Part shown: positions 63,459-64,000 of the stretch, piece by piece | Layout: every line of letters starts with the position of its first letter | How positions within the stretch are numbered: position 1 is the first letter of the stretch | From: Paenibacillus glucanolyticus NBRC 15330 | GTDB lineage: Bacteria > Bacillota > Bacilli > Paenibacillales > Paenibacillaceae | Reading direction: 5' to 3' | NCBI RefSeq assembly: GCF_004000885.1 | Contig: NZ_BIMC01000001.1 | Coordinates: 620,001-684,000 of the forward strand | Length of the DNA: 64,000 nucleotides | The notes under the pieces: model-generated | The model's input: only the letters and a program-made list of their open reading frames with translations | Databases searched by the model: none | Told to the model about the DNA's origin: nothing | Position numbers and translations under genes: made by a program

Positions 63459-64000
63459 GACGGGTCTTGATGCTTGTAGGTATATTGATTTGTTTGCTCA
63501 CAGGGTGCTGGGACAACAAAGAAATACAGGATATTAACTACATCACTGCACTGGGTGTGGATTATAGAGACGGGAATTATATCGCCTATGTGCAGATGCT
63601 TGACTTCGCTACGATAGCCAAGCAAGAAAGCGGCAAATCAACAGAGAAAGCACCCATCTGGGTCGGGAGAGGTACCGGAACGACACTGGCCGGAGCATTC
63701 ATCGACCTGTATACGTCGAGTCAGCAGCGGGTTTCCTGGGGACATGTTACTGCATTGGTGCTTGCGGAAGCTGTATTAAAGCCTGATCAGATGTCACAAG
63801 TGTTTGACCTGACCAACCGTTCCCAGGAAATCCGTTATACCAAATGGGTATACGCCACTCAGGATAACATGGAGGACCTGTTCACCGTCTCGCCATTCTT
63901 TCAACTCTCTCCCCTTCATTCACTGCTGCATGAACCCAAAGAAAGCTACGATCAGTTCTCGTTCATACGCCCGATCCAATTCGTCAATTTCATTCGGCTC
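63455..64000 (+). CDS. GerAC-type germination lipoprotein, N-terminal part (runs off the window)
   Basis: The frame begins ATG 63455, overlapping the gerA stop, and stays open for 182 codons to the window end. A lipoprotein signal (MRRVLMLVGILICLLTGC) is followed by 'WDNKEIQDINYITALGVDY', the strongly conserved Ger(x)C start, and later 'LEVGRGTG'-like and 'SWGHVTALVLAEAVL' segments. C subunits sit on the outer face of the inner spore membrane. Order B-A-C is a common Paenibacillus/Bacillus variant. Confidence 0.93.
   Translation, partial: MRRVLMLVGILICLLTGCWDNKEIQDINYITALGVDYRDGNYIAYVQMLDFATIAKQESGKSTEKAPIWVGRGTGTTLAGAFIDLYTSSQQRVSWGHVTALVLAEAVLKPDQMSQVFDLTNRSQEIRYTKWVYATQDNMEDLFTVSPFFQLSPLHSLLHEPKESYDQFSFIRPIQFVNFIRL

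Overview
The window looks like a chromosomal segment of a spore-forming, low-to-mid-GC Gram-positive bacterium, most likely Paenibacillus. The support is family content: an SLH-domain GH18 protein, a GerB-GerA-GerC germinant receptor operon, YqkE-, YneQ- and YuzB-like small proteins, a WapA/Rhs-type wall protein, and three RRNPP-type receptors with a Paenibacillus-style pro-peptide gene. Strong AGGAGG-like ribosome binding sites and frequent TTG/GTG starts fit Bacillales. Genus assignment is inference; no rRNA is present.

Layout. 1-14720: housekeeping and metabolism (two acetyltransferases, a FrnE/DsbA-like oxidoreductase, a uridine-kinase-like NTPase, an alpha/beta hydrolase, SLH-GH18, type I pullulanase, a MoxR-DUF58-DUF4129 operon, a thioredoxin-reductase-like flavoprotein, ChrA). 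14721-25020: an AT-rich accessory island with one 1739-residue WapA/Rhs polymorphic toxin and its immunity gene, then two displaced Hint-toxin tips downstream (one intact with a colicin-E3-like RNase motif and its own immunity gene, one decayed), an IS110 transposase remnant and diverged direct repeats. 25119-31097: an MFS exporter and three tandem HTH/TPR receptors; the last overlaps a 49-codon secreted pro-peptide gene. 31255-37311: two-component system, VanZ-like protein and MacB-like ABC exporter. 37577-40390: ABC importer (ATPase, permease, lipoprotein). 41521-42426: TrhO.

42507-49441 is the most unusual part: an AT-rich block with complete selenocysteine-insertion genes except selD (selA, selB, and a tRNA-Sec with UCA anticodon and its own promoter), next to an operon tatC-tatA-mauE-like-mauD-like-mauA-like and a final membrane-protein gene. 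The reading frame of that last gene runs through an in-frame TGA at 43112-43110, followed at once by two perfect hairpins, as expected of a bacterial SECIS. I read it as a selenoprotein at the end of a Tat-export/disulfide-maturation operon for a cysteine-rich protein resembling the methylamine dehydrogenase light chain. No heavy-chain gene is present.

49809-64000: YuzB-like protein, SDR, lactonase, odhB-odhA (2-oxoglutarate dehydrogenase), DUF72 protein, a frameshifted phosphodiesterase, LysE exporter, APC permease, and the start of a GerB-GerA-GerC operon that runs off the window. No CRISPR array, rRNA or intact insertion sequence was seen.
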